Made by a program: the position numbers and the translations under genes. Shown here one piece after another: positions 1 to 6,066 of a stretch of DNA of 7,939 nucleotides. The stretch spans positions 1 to 7,939 of the forward strand of contig CALEYL010000038.1 in the NCBI GenBank assembly GCA_937926205.1. Reading direction: 5' to 3'. Each line of letters starts with the position of its first letter. The first letter of the stretch is position 1. Source of the DNA: an uncultured Saprospiraceae bacterium. Lineage in GTDB: Bacteria > Bacteroidota > Bacteroidia > Chitinophagales > Saprospiraceae. The notes under the pieces are model-generated. The model did not search any database. It saw only the letters and a program-made list of their open reading frames with translations, and was not told where the DNA came from.

Positions 1-1
1 G

Positions 2-1879
2 ATCATTAGTGGTTGCTCGCTTAGCCAAAACGTGCTCATTACACAGGCAGCAGCACCCATTACTTTGACTGTCAATCCAACTTCACTGGACGTTGGCGCA
101 GCAGCCGGAAGCACCACTTTTAACATCACCAGCAATTGCACCAACTGGAGCATCAGCAACCTGCCGTCGTGGCTTACCGTCAACCCCACACAAGGCAGCG
201 GCAATGCCGTCATCAATGTTCAATATCAGGCAAATATGACGCCTCAGATACTCAGTGCGACATTGCTCATCAGCGGTTGCAACCTTAGTCATACGCTGGA
301 AGTCAGCCAGGCCGCACAGACAATCGTTTATCCCTGGACACCTTCCATTACCGGCAGCAACCACAGCATCATTCTTTCCGGGAACCTGGATGCTACCATA
401 GATGGAGAGCCGATTGAACAAGGAGATTTAATTGGATTTTTTTACGAAGATGGCGGTATGCTCCATTGCAGCAATTTTGTAGTCTGGCAGGGAGCAGCTA
501 CCGGCTGCCCTGTATATGGCAATGATAACACCGCAGGTATGCCCAAAAATGGTTTTGAGGCAGGGGAAACATTCAAGGTAAAGGTATACCGGACAGCTAC
601 GTCAGAAGAATTCCTTGCAACAGCGCAATATGCTCCAATTGCCACCCCCATTACCCATACGAATACCTACGCAAATGATGGCATCAGCATGATAACCGGC
701 CTGACAGTAAGTACTGTGGCCACCCTGGATATACAATTGAATACGGGTTGGAATATGATTTCCTCTTATGTTTTGCCCGCTCAGCCCAATATACAGACCG
801 TTTTTACATCTGTATGGAACCCTGTTACACTTGTAAAGGATGATCAGGGGCTTTTTGCGGTCGGGCCTCCCATCAACCTAAATCAGATTGGCAATTGGTC
901 TTTACCCAAAGGGTACCAGGTGATTACAGAATCGCCAATAACACTTACGATTACCGGCATTAAAGCAGATCCTGCAACAACAGCAATTCCAATCGTGCCA
1001 GGGTGGCAGATCATCAGCTACCTTCGTGACAATCCTGGCCTGGCAGATGAGCAGTTGGCCAGCGTTGCCGCGCAAATTGACATTGTGAAAAATAATGCCG
1101 GAGCAATTTATTACCCTTCATTGGGAATCAATGGCATTGGCAATCTTCTACCAACGCAGGGCTATAAAGTGAAAGCAAATGCTGCCACAACATTGCATTA
1201 TCCCCCTAACTTTAGAGGAGGAGATCCCGACTCCTGGTTGGCCCGGAACCCAGTCCTGGACCCCGTACACTTTGTATTGGGTAACATCAATACCGGTAAT
1301 AATGCAACCTTGATCTTCCCGTCCGGAAATGCAACCAGCCTTTTTCAGCCAGATGATGAAATTGGAATTTTCAATTCAAGTGGCGTATTATGCGGCGCCG
1401 CGGTCACCAGCTCTGAAAGTTTTGGGGTAACCGTATGGGGGGATGATCCATCAACCCCTAACTTACATGACGGGATGAGCAATCAAGAGCCTTATGTAAT
1501 TCGGATTTGGCGAGCAGCCGAACAAGAAGAATCCTCCCTGGCCGTTGTCTATCAACAAGGAGATGGGCTTTACAGTGAAGACGACATTGAAATCGTTGAA
1601 ACGGTTGACATCATCAGCAGTTTGTCACCTGAAGCTTTGGCAGATCGGGCACTCCGGGTTTGGCCTAACCCTTCAAATGGTCGTTTCTGGTTGCAAATAC
1701 CGAATGATACGGAATGGATTCGGCTCTACAATGTGCAGGGGCAGCAACTTCATTGCTTTTCCTGGCCTCAAGCCGGTCCACTGGAGGTCAACCTTGAAAA
1801 CATTGAACCGGGTGTCGTTTTTATTCAGGCTTATGTCGGAGGTGCTTACCGCTCTGCAATGCTGAATATCAGTCGTTAA
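2..1879 (+). CDS. Secreted multidomain protein with BACON domain and T9SS sorting signal (5' partial)
   Basis: The frame is open from the left edge, so the true start lies outside; the GTG at 32 is just an internal valine codon. Numbering from that codon, residues about 9-96 form a BACON-type domain. The in-frame residues before it (ISGCSLSQ...TQAA) match the end of that domain (ISGCNLSH...SQAA), so at least two BACON units stand in tandem. Two further domain types are each duplicated. A GW(N/Q)xIS...VK(D/N)...IGN...GYxV unit occurs at about 239-306 and 324-390. A GN(L/I)...GxF...VxxW/VxVWGDD unit occurs at about 117-200 and 417-525. Residues 541-615 (LRVWPNPSNG, LYNVQGQ, GVVFIQA) are a T9SS type A C-terminal sorting domain, so the product is expected to cross the outer membrane and be anchored or released there. 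BACON domains are often linked to glycan or mucin binding; no catalytic domain is visible. A terminator follows at once. Confidence 0.93.
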   Translation: MISGCSLSQNVLITQAAAPITLTVNPTSLDVGAAAGSTTFNITSNCTNWSISNLPSWLTVNPTQGSGNAVINVQYQANMTPQILSATLLISGCNLSHTLEVSQAAQTIVYPWTPSITGSNHSIILSGNLDATIDGEPIEQGDLIGFFYEDGGMLHCSNFVVWQGAATGCPVYGNDNTAGMPKNGFEAGETFKVKVYRTATSEEFLATAQYAPIATPITHTNTYANDGISMITGLTVSTVATLDIQLNTGWNMISSYVLPAQPNIQTVFTSVWNPVTLVKDDQGLFAVGPPINLNQIGNWSLPKGYQVITESPITLTITGIKADPATTAIPIVPGWQIISYLRDNPGLADEQLASVAAQIDIVKNNAGAIYYPSLGINGIGNLLPTQGYKVKANAATTLHYPPNFRGGDPDSWLARNPVLDPVHFVLGNINTGNNATLIFPSGNATSLFQPDDEIGIFNSSGVLCGAAVTSSESFGVTVWGDDPSTPNLHDGMSNQEPYVIRIWRAAEQEESSLAVVYQQGDGLYSEDDIEIVETVDIISSLSPEALADRALRVWPNPSNGRFWLQIPNDTEWIRLYNVQGQQLHCFSWPQAGPLEVNLENIEPGVVFIQAYVGGAYRSAMLNISR

Positions 1880-1909
1880 TTCTTTTCTCAAAAAAAAAAC
1901 ACCATGTGC

Positions 1910-1951
1910 AATCCCTGCGTTATACCCTCATAATAACGCAGGGATTTTTTT
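1910..1951 (+). terminator. Intrinsic (Rho-independent) terminator
   Basis: A perfect 14-bp stem (AATCCCTGCGTTAT at 1910-1923 with ATAACGCAGGGATT at 1933-1946) encloses a 9-nt loop and runs into a T tract ending at 1951. It sits 31 nt past the stop of the BACON/T9SS gene and ends its transcript. A run of ten A at 1890-1899 lies on the other side, but ten bases from the stem, so termination in the minus direction is doubtful. Confidence 0.93.
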
Positions 1952-2028
1952 ACCCGGAAGGAATCGACCTTATTGGGTATCCGCTGCCTTCTAAATCCGC
2001 TAACCCCACAAAAGCCTCTACCAGGCCG

Positions 2029-2036
2029 TACCTTTG
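2029..2036 (+). promoter_or_regulatory. Candidate Bacteroidota -7 promoter box (TACCTTTG)
   Basis: TACCTTTG fits the Bacteroidota -7 consensus TAnnTTTG exactly and ends four bases before the ATG of the outer-membrane protein gene. No clear -33 TTG element is seen at the usual spacing (about 2006-2009 reads CCAC). If used, transcription would begin at or very near the start codon. The motif has only six fixed bases, so about two chance matches per strand are expected in a window this size. Confidence 0.4.
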
Positions 2037-2040
2037 CAAC

Positions 2041-3825
2041 ATGCAGCCATTCATACGATTCCATACCTGTTTTTTAATTTGCCTCCTGATAGGCACTGCC
2101 GTTCAAGCCCAGCAGCCTTTTACCCTTCGCCTGCTGAGCCTCGACCAGTCGCCGGAATATATTTCGGAAAGGATTAAATTAAAAACAGCCTTTCCGGACA
2201 CCGCGAGTCTGCATGCAGCTTTAAAAGAGGCCCTTTCGCAGCTCCACAACCAAACGTACCTCGAAGCTTCCATGGATACCCTGCTGCGGCAGGACAGCGT
2301 TTATACAGCCTTTCTGCACGTGGGGCCTCCATACAGCTGGGCCATGCTGCGCAACGGCAATGTGGACGAAGGCTTGTTGTCGCAAATCGGATACCGGGAG
2401 CGCTTGTACCGAAACAAACCTTTTTCCACAAAAGGAATCGCCCGGATGCAGACTTTGCTCTTGCGCCAAATGGAAGACAATGGCTTTCCTTTTGCGCAAA
2501 TCCGCCTCGACAGCATCCAAATCCAGGCAGGCCAGGTGGCGGCACGGCTGATGCTGGAACGCGGGCGCTTTGTCCCCATAAAAGAACTGAAGATTAGCGG
2601 TGAAGTGCGTATTTCCAGGGTCTATCTTCAAAACTACCTTGGGGTAAAACCAGGCACTCCTTACAACCGATCTAAGATCCTGCGCCTGCGCGACCGCTTG
2701 CAGGAACTGCCTTTTCTGGAGGCGGCATCTGACCCCTATGTTACTTTTGGCGAAGATGGCGCTGTCGTCAACCTCACCCTGAAACAAAAACGCGCCAGCC
2801 GATTTGATTTTCTGATCGGCGTGCTGCCCAACAGCGCTCAAACCGGCCGCATGCTCATTACCGGCTCTTTTCTGGGCGAACTGAACGGGCAATTCGGGCA
2901 GGGCGAGCGCATATTTGCCAAATTTGAACAACTGAGGCCCCAAACCCAATTGCTGGACCTTCAGTTCAATTACCCTTACGTTTTGGGATTGCCTTTTGGA
3001 GCCGATCTTCAATTCAATTTATACAAACGCGACACCAATTATCTGGACGTTTCCTACAACGCCGGGGTGCAATACCTGCTGGAAGGAGGCGACTATCTGA
3101 AAGCATTTTTGAGCAACCGATCATCGGTGTTGCTGAATGTGGATGTCGCAAAAATTGCATCGCAACAAGCTTTACCAGACACCCTGGATGTCAGCCGCAG
3201 TGCATTCGGGTTGTCCTATGTTCGCCGCCAGCTCGACTACCGTTTTAATCCACGGCGTGGGTGGAGCCTGCAATTTCAGGCCGACGCAGGGGTCCGGCGC
3301 ATCCGCCGCAACAATCAGATCGTGAACCTTGACCTGGGCTACCTCTATGACAGCCTGCAACAGCGATCCTTTCAATACCGGCTGGCCTGTAACCTCGAAG
3401 GCTACCTTCCATTGTTCCGGCGTACCACCTTCAAAACCGCCCTTCAGGCAGGCTGGATCATCTCCAATCAGGGTGTTTATGCCAATGAGCAGTACCGCAT
3501 TGGCGGCAATCGCCTGCTCCGCGGTTTCGATGAAGAACTGGTGTTTGCTGTGAACTACGCGGTACTTACCCTGGAATACCGATTGCTGCTGCAACAGAAT
3601 TCCTACCTCTACACTTTTCTGGATTATGCCCGCGTGGACGAACGCACTGCCAACACCCTCCCCGGCATAAAAACCATCGACTTCCCTTACGGATTTGGCG
3701 CCGGCATCACCTTTGAAACCAGTGCCGGCGTTTTTGGCGTAAGCCTGGCCTTTGGCAGTCGCAAAAACAATCCAATCGATTTTGGGGCGCCAAAGGTGCA
3801 CCTGGGTTATGTCAGCTTGTTTTAA
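2041..3825 (+). CDS. Omp85 family (BamA/TamA-like) outer-membrane protein
   Basis: The 594-residue product starts at 2041 because this Met begins a good signal peptide: a short basic N-terminus, hydrophobic core FLICLLIGTA, and likely cleavage after VQA before QQPF. An in-frame ATG at 1906 would add 45 residues translated through the upstream terminator and bury the signal peptide, so it is rejected. Residues about 97-175 and 177-250 have the length and pattern of POTRA domains, possibly with a third, weaker one before them. From about 252 to the C-terminal Phe the alternating pattern fits a 16-strand barrel (surface antigen family). The Omp85 hallmark (V/I/L)RGF occurs as LLRGF with R494-G495-F496, and the last strand ends HLGYVSLF, a typical beta-signal. 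The family inserts or translocates proteins at the outer membrane. The short POTRA region suggests a TamA-like or specialised member rather than the essential BamA. No partner gene is adjacent. Confidence 0.9.
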   Translation: MQPFIRFHTCFLICLLIGTAVQAQQPFTLRLLSLDQSPEYISERIKLKTAFPDTASLHAALKEALSQLHNQTYLEASMDTLLRQDSVYTAFLHVGPPYSWAMLRNGNVDEGLLSQIGYRERLYRNKPFSTKGIARMQTLLLRQMEDNGFPFAQIRLDSIQIQAGQVAARLMLERGRFVPIKELKISGEVRISRVYLQNYLGVKPGTPYNRSKILRLRDRLQELPFLEAASDPYVTFGEDGAVVNLTLKQKRASRFDFLIGVLPNSAQTGRMLITGSFLGELNGQFGQGERIFAKFEQLRPQTQLLDLQFNYPYVLGLPFGADLQFNLYKRDTNYLDVSYNAGVQYLLEGGDYLKAFLSNRSSVLLNVDVAKIASQQALPDTLDVSRSAFGLSYVRRQLDYRFNPRRGWSLQFQADAGVRRIRRNNQIVNLDLGYLYDSLQQRSFQYRLACNLEGYLPLFRRTTFKTALQAGWIISNQGVYANEQYRIGGNRLLRGFDEELVFAVNYAVLTLEYRLLLQQNSYLYTFLDYARVDERTANTLPGIKTIDFPYGFGAGITFETSAGVFGVSLAFGSRKNNPIDFGAPKVHLGYVSLF

Positions 3826-3830
3826 TCTGC

Positions 3831-3838
3831 TACTTTTG
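3831..3838 (+). promoter_or_regulatory. Candidate -7 promoter box (TACTTTTG) for the methyltransferase
   Basis: TACTTTTG matches TAnnTTTG five bases after the stop of the outer-membrane protein gene. If used, transcription would begin near 3843-3846, so the whole heptad-repeat array would be the 5' leader of the methyltransferase mRNA. No convincing -33 element is seen. Confidence 0.3.
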
Positions 3839-3847
3839 CTCCTTTTA

Positions 3848-3989
3848 AGATATGAGATATTAGATTTTAGATTTTAGACACTAGATTTTAGACTTTAGAC
3901 TCATGACCAAATGAGCGTAGTCTAATATCTGATATCTAACATCTGACATCTGACATCTGACATCTGACATCTGGCATCTAACATCTAAC
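3848..3989 (+). repeat. Heptanucleotide repeat array in two opposite orientations
   Basis: The left half (3848-3901) repeats units such as TAGATTT and TAGACTT. The right half (3918-3989) repeats CATCTGA/CATCTAA in a 7-bp period, with about five near-perfect units at 3950-3975. The right-hand unit is essentially the reverse complement of the left-hand one (AGAT/AGAC against ATCT/GTCT). The two halves can therefore pair as a long imperfect hairpin around a centre near 3902-3917, where ACTCAT faces ATGAG...AGTCTA. The array fills the gap between the outer-membrane protein gene and the methyltransferase and ends six bases before the latter's ATG. Confidence 0.85.
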
Positions 3990-3995
3990 GAGTCC

Positions 3996-4922
3996 ATGCT
4001 CAAAAAGTGGGTCTTAAAAGCAATCGTACAGAAATCCATCTCCTTTCTGCCGTTCAGTCAGCAGCTCAATTACCTGTTTCAGAAATATGTCACCAAAGGG
4101 GTTCATTTAAACGATGCGTATTTTTCGGATCGATTGCTTCATGCAAAAGAACACATCGACGCCTATCATCAGCAGAGCGGCAGTATGGAGGGCAAAACAA
4201 CCCTGGAACTCGGCACAGGCTGGTACCCGGTTGTCCCCATAGCCCTGTTTCTTTCCGGCGCCGGACGCATCTACACCACCGACATCAGCAAGCTGAGCCA
4301 TGCGGGACATTTAGCCACCACCATACGGCGTTTCCTGGATTATGCCGACAAAGGACTGTTGGAGACTTATGTGCCCGTTCAGCCGCAGAGGATGGCTGTT
4401 TTGCGCGATTTAATGGCCCATGCTGAAGACAGGAATTTTGAGGCCATGCTTGAAAAGTTAAACATGGTTTACCTGGTTCAGGATGCCCGGCATTTGCCAT
4501 TGCCCGATGCTTCGGTCGATCTGGTCCACTCCAACAACACGTTCGAACACGTTTACCCGCATATCCTGAAAGATTTGCTGCTGGAATTCAGGCGCATCGC
4601 TACACCCGGAGGCATTCTCTCCCATTTCATTGATATGTCCGATCATTTTGCACATTTCGATCCTTCCATCACCATTTACAACTACCTGCGCTTTTCTGAC
4701 CGCGCCTGGAGTTGGATTGACAATTCGATTCAGCCTCAAAACCGATACCGCCTGAGCGAATACCAGCGCTTATATGCCGAAATCGGACTGCCGGTTACTG
4801 ACCTGACGGTCCGCCCAGGCGATTTGGATGCGCTAAATTCTATTCGCCTGAATCCGAAGTATGCCGCTTTTGATAAATCAGATTTGGCGGTGAGCCATTG
4901 CCTGATGGTGTCGAAGTTGTAG
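3996..4922 (+). CDS. Class I SAM-dependent methyltransferase (Methyltransf_11-like)
   Basis: The 308-residue product has a Rossmann-type methyltransferase core. Motif I is LELGTGW at 70-76 (S-adenosylmethionine loop). An acidic residue at the end of strand 2 is D96 in TTDIS. Motif II is VQDARHLPLPD at 161-171, where D163 probably contacts the adenine. Then comes DLVHSNNTFEHV at 175-186, where S/N-rich residues and EH take the place usual in methyltransferases of the UbiE/Methyltransf_11 type. A further strand follows after PGG at 204-206. The N-terminal 60 or so residues and the C-terminal part after about 235 are lineage extensions that may bind the acceptor. The acceptor cannot be inferred. 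ATG 3996 is the first good start and has no Shine-Dalgarno sequence. No signal peptide or membrane segment is seen, so it should be cytoplasmic. It appears to be transcribed alone, between two repeat arrays. Confidence 0.85.
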   Translation: MLKKWVLKAIVQKSISFLPFSQQLNYLFQKYVTKGVHLNDAYFSDRLLHAKEHIDAYHQQSGSMEGKTTLELGTGWYPVVPIALFLSGAGRIYTTDISKLSHAGHLATTIRRFLDYADKGLLETYVPVQPQRMAVLRDLMAHAEDRNFEAMLEKLNMVYLVQDARHLPLPDASVDLVHSNNTFEHVYPHILKDLLLEFRRIATPGGILSHFIDMSDHFAHFDPSITIYNYLRFSDRAWSWIDNSIQPQNRYRLSEYQRLYAEIGLPVTDLTVRPGDLDALNSIRLNPKYAAFDKSDLAVSHCLMVSKL

Positions 4923-4937
4923 GGAGGTATTGAGGGA

Positions 4938-4991
4938 TTTGTTGAATTTGTTGAATTTGTTGAATTTGTTGAATTTGTTGAATTGGTTGAA
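4938..4991 (+). repeat. 9-bp tandem repeat, six copies of TTTGTTGAA
   Basis: Five exact copies of TTTGTTGAA (4938-4982) and a sixth with one change, TTGGTTGAA (4983-4991), begin 16 bases after the methyltransferase stop. The unit length is a multiple of three, which keeps frames open on both strands, but the context does not support coding. Confidence 0.95.
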
Positions 4992-5145
4992 TAAGCGGGA
5001 TTTGAAAATTGGTGAGATTCGGGAAAAGATATTGAGTGCGCTCCCCCTCAACGGTTGGCAGTTCGCTGTCCGCCATTTTATGATTCCTGCGAATCAGTAT
5101 CTAAACCAGAGAGTGTTTAATGAATTTGTTCGCCCAATGGATAAT

Positions 5146-5210
5146 AACGCGGAGTTTCGCAGCGTAAACGCGGAGTTTCGCAACGTAAACGCGGAGTTTC
5201 ACGGAGTTTT
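5146..5210 (+). repeat. 21-bp direct repeat with CGCGGAGTTTCGCA core
   Basis: Units start at 5146, 5167 and 5188. The first two are full length and differ at one base (CAGCGTA against CAACGTA). The third follows AACGCGGAGTTTC and then diverges into ACGGAGTTTT. The CGGAGT core recurs at 5150, 5171, 5192 and 5202. Confidence 0.9.
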
Positions 5211-5263
5211 ATGGTGTTATTCTTAAAACAGCTTGCTTCACTCCGCGAGACTCCCATACTCCG
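5192..5263. repeat. Inverted copies of the CGGAGT core
   Basis: CGGAGT at 5192 and 5202 on the plus strand faces ACTCCG at 5240-5245 and 5258-5263, with a near copy ACTCCC at 5250-5255. The repeat family thus turns round across the AT-rich spacer 5208-5239 and could form a short imperfect hairpin. It may act as a weak terminator-like or stabilising structure, but there is no T tract. Confidence 0.55.
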
Positions 5264-5390
5264 TGGGACACCGTGACAAAAAAGAGTCCAGGGAGATTTA
5301 CCCATAGACGCTCAAGCGTTCTAAGAGATTGTTCGGGAAGCGCTCATTTAGCCTCCGCCAACTTCGTCGAAAAACAGCATTAAGCAGAGA

Positions 5391-5418
5391 TTGATTTGAA
5401 AAAAAACAGCTAACTTCG
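5391..5418 (+). promoter_or_regulatory. Weak candidate promoter for the membrane protein/protease unit
   Basis: TAACTTCG (5411-5418) matches the TAnnTTTG box except for one base, and TTG at 5391-5393 lies 17 bases upstream, slightly closer than usual. If active, transcription would begin about at the foot of the 5426-5474 stem. No better match is present between 5280 and 5538. Confidence 0.2.
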
Positions 5419-5510
5419 TTTGTAAGCGAATACCCGCACATAAACACCATACGGGTTTACTGCCGGGTATTCGCGACTTGGTGGTATTGCGGGAATACTT
5501 AAGTTCCAGC
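5408..5510 (+). repeat. Fold-back element upstream of the two-gene unit
   Basis: The core is an 11-bp perfect inverted repeat, GCGAATACCCG (5426-5436) and CGGGTATTCGC (5464-5474), around a 27-nt loop. The loop holds a second CGGGT (5452-5456) that could compete for ACCCG. Outside, AGCTAACTT (5408-5416) can pair with AAGTT-CC-AGC (5501-5510) apart from a two-base bulge. A small hairpin GTATT-GCGGG-AATAC lies at 5484-5498. The element ends 28 bases before the ATG at 5539, so it is either in the leader of that gene or marks the edge of an inserted segment. Confidence 0.65.
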
Positions 5511-5538
5511 CAACCAAGAAAAAAGAAAACTAAATAAA

Positions 5539-6066
5539 ATGAAAAACAATAGAGCCTTATTTTTTACAGGAATTGGAATAGGAATCTTTATGGGATTAAG
5601 CAAATCAGAAATTTTGCTCCAAATTTTGGTTCCTCTCCTCACAATAATCGTTGGGTTACTTGCAATACTAACTGGGCAAAAAAACTATGAAAAAAGTGAC
5701 GAAAATGAAACTCAAATTGAAAAACTAAAAAATATTAATATCTATCCTGTTATGTGGATGATATTGGGTATGGTAGCAGGATCTGCACTTGGAATTCCCG
5801 CAAGGACTCATCAAATATTCACTCCAAAACATCTAAAGCAAAAAAACTTTGAACAAGGAGATGTTAGTACATATGAGACAGTTCTATTTAATTTAACAGA
5901 GGAACTTTGTGAAGAACTGTCTTTATGTGATTTGGAAGGTTGGGATTTAATTTGTCAAGTAAAAAATGTTGACGACATAGACGTAGTCAATATGCTGGAA
6001 AAACCAGTTATAAATATTGATTTAATCACCTCTAAAATTCATAAAAAATGTTCTTGCCAAAATTAA
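5539..6066 (+). CDS. Small membrane protein with cysteine-bearing C-terminal domain, function unknown
   Basis: I do not recognise this 175-residue protein. Residues about 6-21 and 25-46 form a hydrophobic pair (GIGIGIFMGLS and ILVPLLTIIVGLLAILTG). A charged linker (EKSDENETQIEKLK) follows, then a third hydrophobic segment at about 69-87. The rest (88-175) is soluble and acidic, with Cys at 124, 130, 139, 171 and 173; the last two form KKCSCQN at the C-terminus. Three segments would put the N- and C-termini on opposite sides of the membrane; if the first pair inserts as one re-entrant hairpin this changes. The start at 5539 follows an A-rich stretch typical of Bacteroidota ribosome entry. Its last 19 bases overlap the protease gene, so the two are very likely co-expressed and may act together. 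Base composition is much more A+T-rich than in the genes to the left, which suggests transfer. Confidence 0.82.
   Translation: MKNNRALFFTGIGIGIFMGLSKSEILLQILVPLLTIIVGLLAILTGQKNYEKSDENETQIEKLKNINIYPVMWMILGMVAGSALGIPARTHQIFTPKHLKQKNFEQGDVSTYETVLFNLTEELCEELSLCDLEGWDLICQVKNVDDIDVVNMLEKPVINIDLITSKIHKKCSCQN

Larger units (their letters stand above)
4923..5538. other. 616-base intergenic region without a convincing gene
   Basis: This stretch holds a 9-bp tandem array, a 21-bp repeat with inverted core copies, and a fold-back element just before the next gene. The open frames that cross it owe their length to the repeats, which happen to lack stops: a TTG-initiated plus frame at 4930-5226 and minus frames at 4840-5076 and 5117-5305. 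Their translations are repeats of LLN, AEFR(S/N)VN, IQQ or RCETPRL. Nothing recognisable is encoded between the repeats (about 4992-5145 and 5275-5405). Confidence 0.7.

Noticed and set aside
1906..2040. 45-residue N-terminal extension of the Omp85 gene from ATG 1906
   Set aside because: It would be translated through a strong intrinsic terminator and would hide a good signal peptide that begins at Met 2041.
2221..3012. Long minus-strand open frame (263 codons)
   Set aside because: It is antisense to the well-supported Omp85 gene and shows no recognisable domain; the same holds for the minus frame at 3172-3801.
3848..3989. CRISPR array
   Set aside because: The repeats are 7 bp, contiguous and without unique spacers, and no cas gene is present.
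4930..5226. 98-residue plus-strand frame starting at TTG
   Set aside because: Its length comes from two stop-free repeat arrays; the start is non-ATG and the middle has no recognisable protein character.
5408..5510. Integron attC site
   Set aside because: The fold-back shape is reminiscent, but the ends read AGCTAAC and GTTCCAG, which fail RYYYAAC and GTTRRRY, and no integrase gene or second matching site is present.
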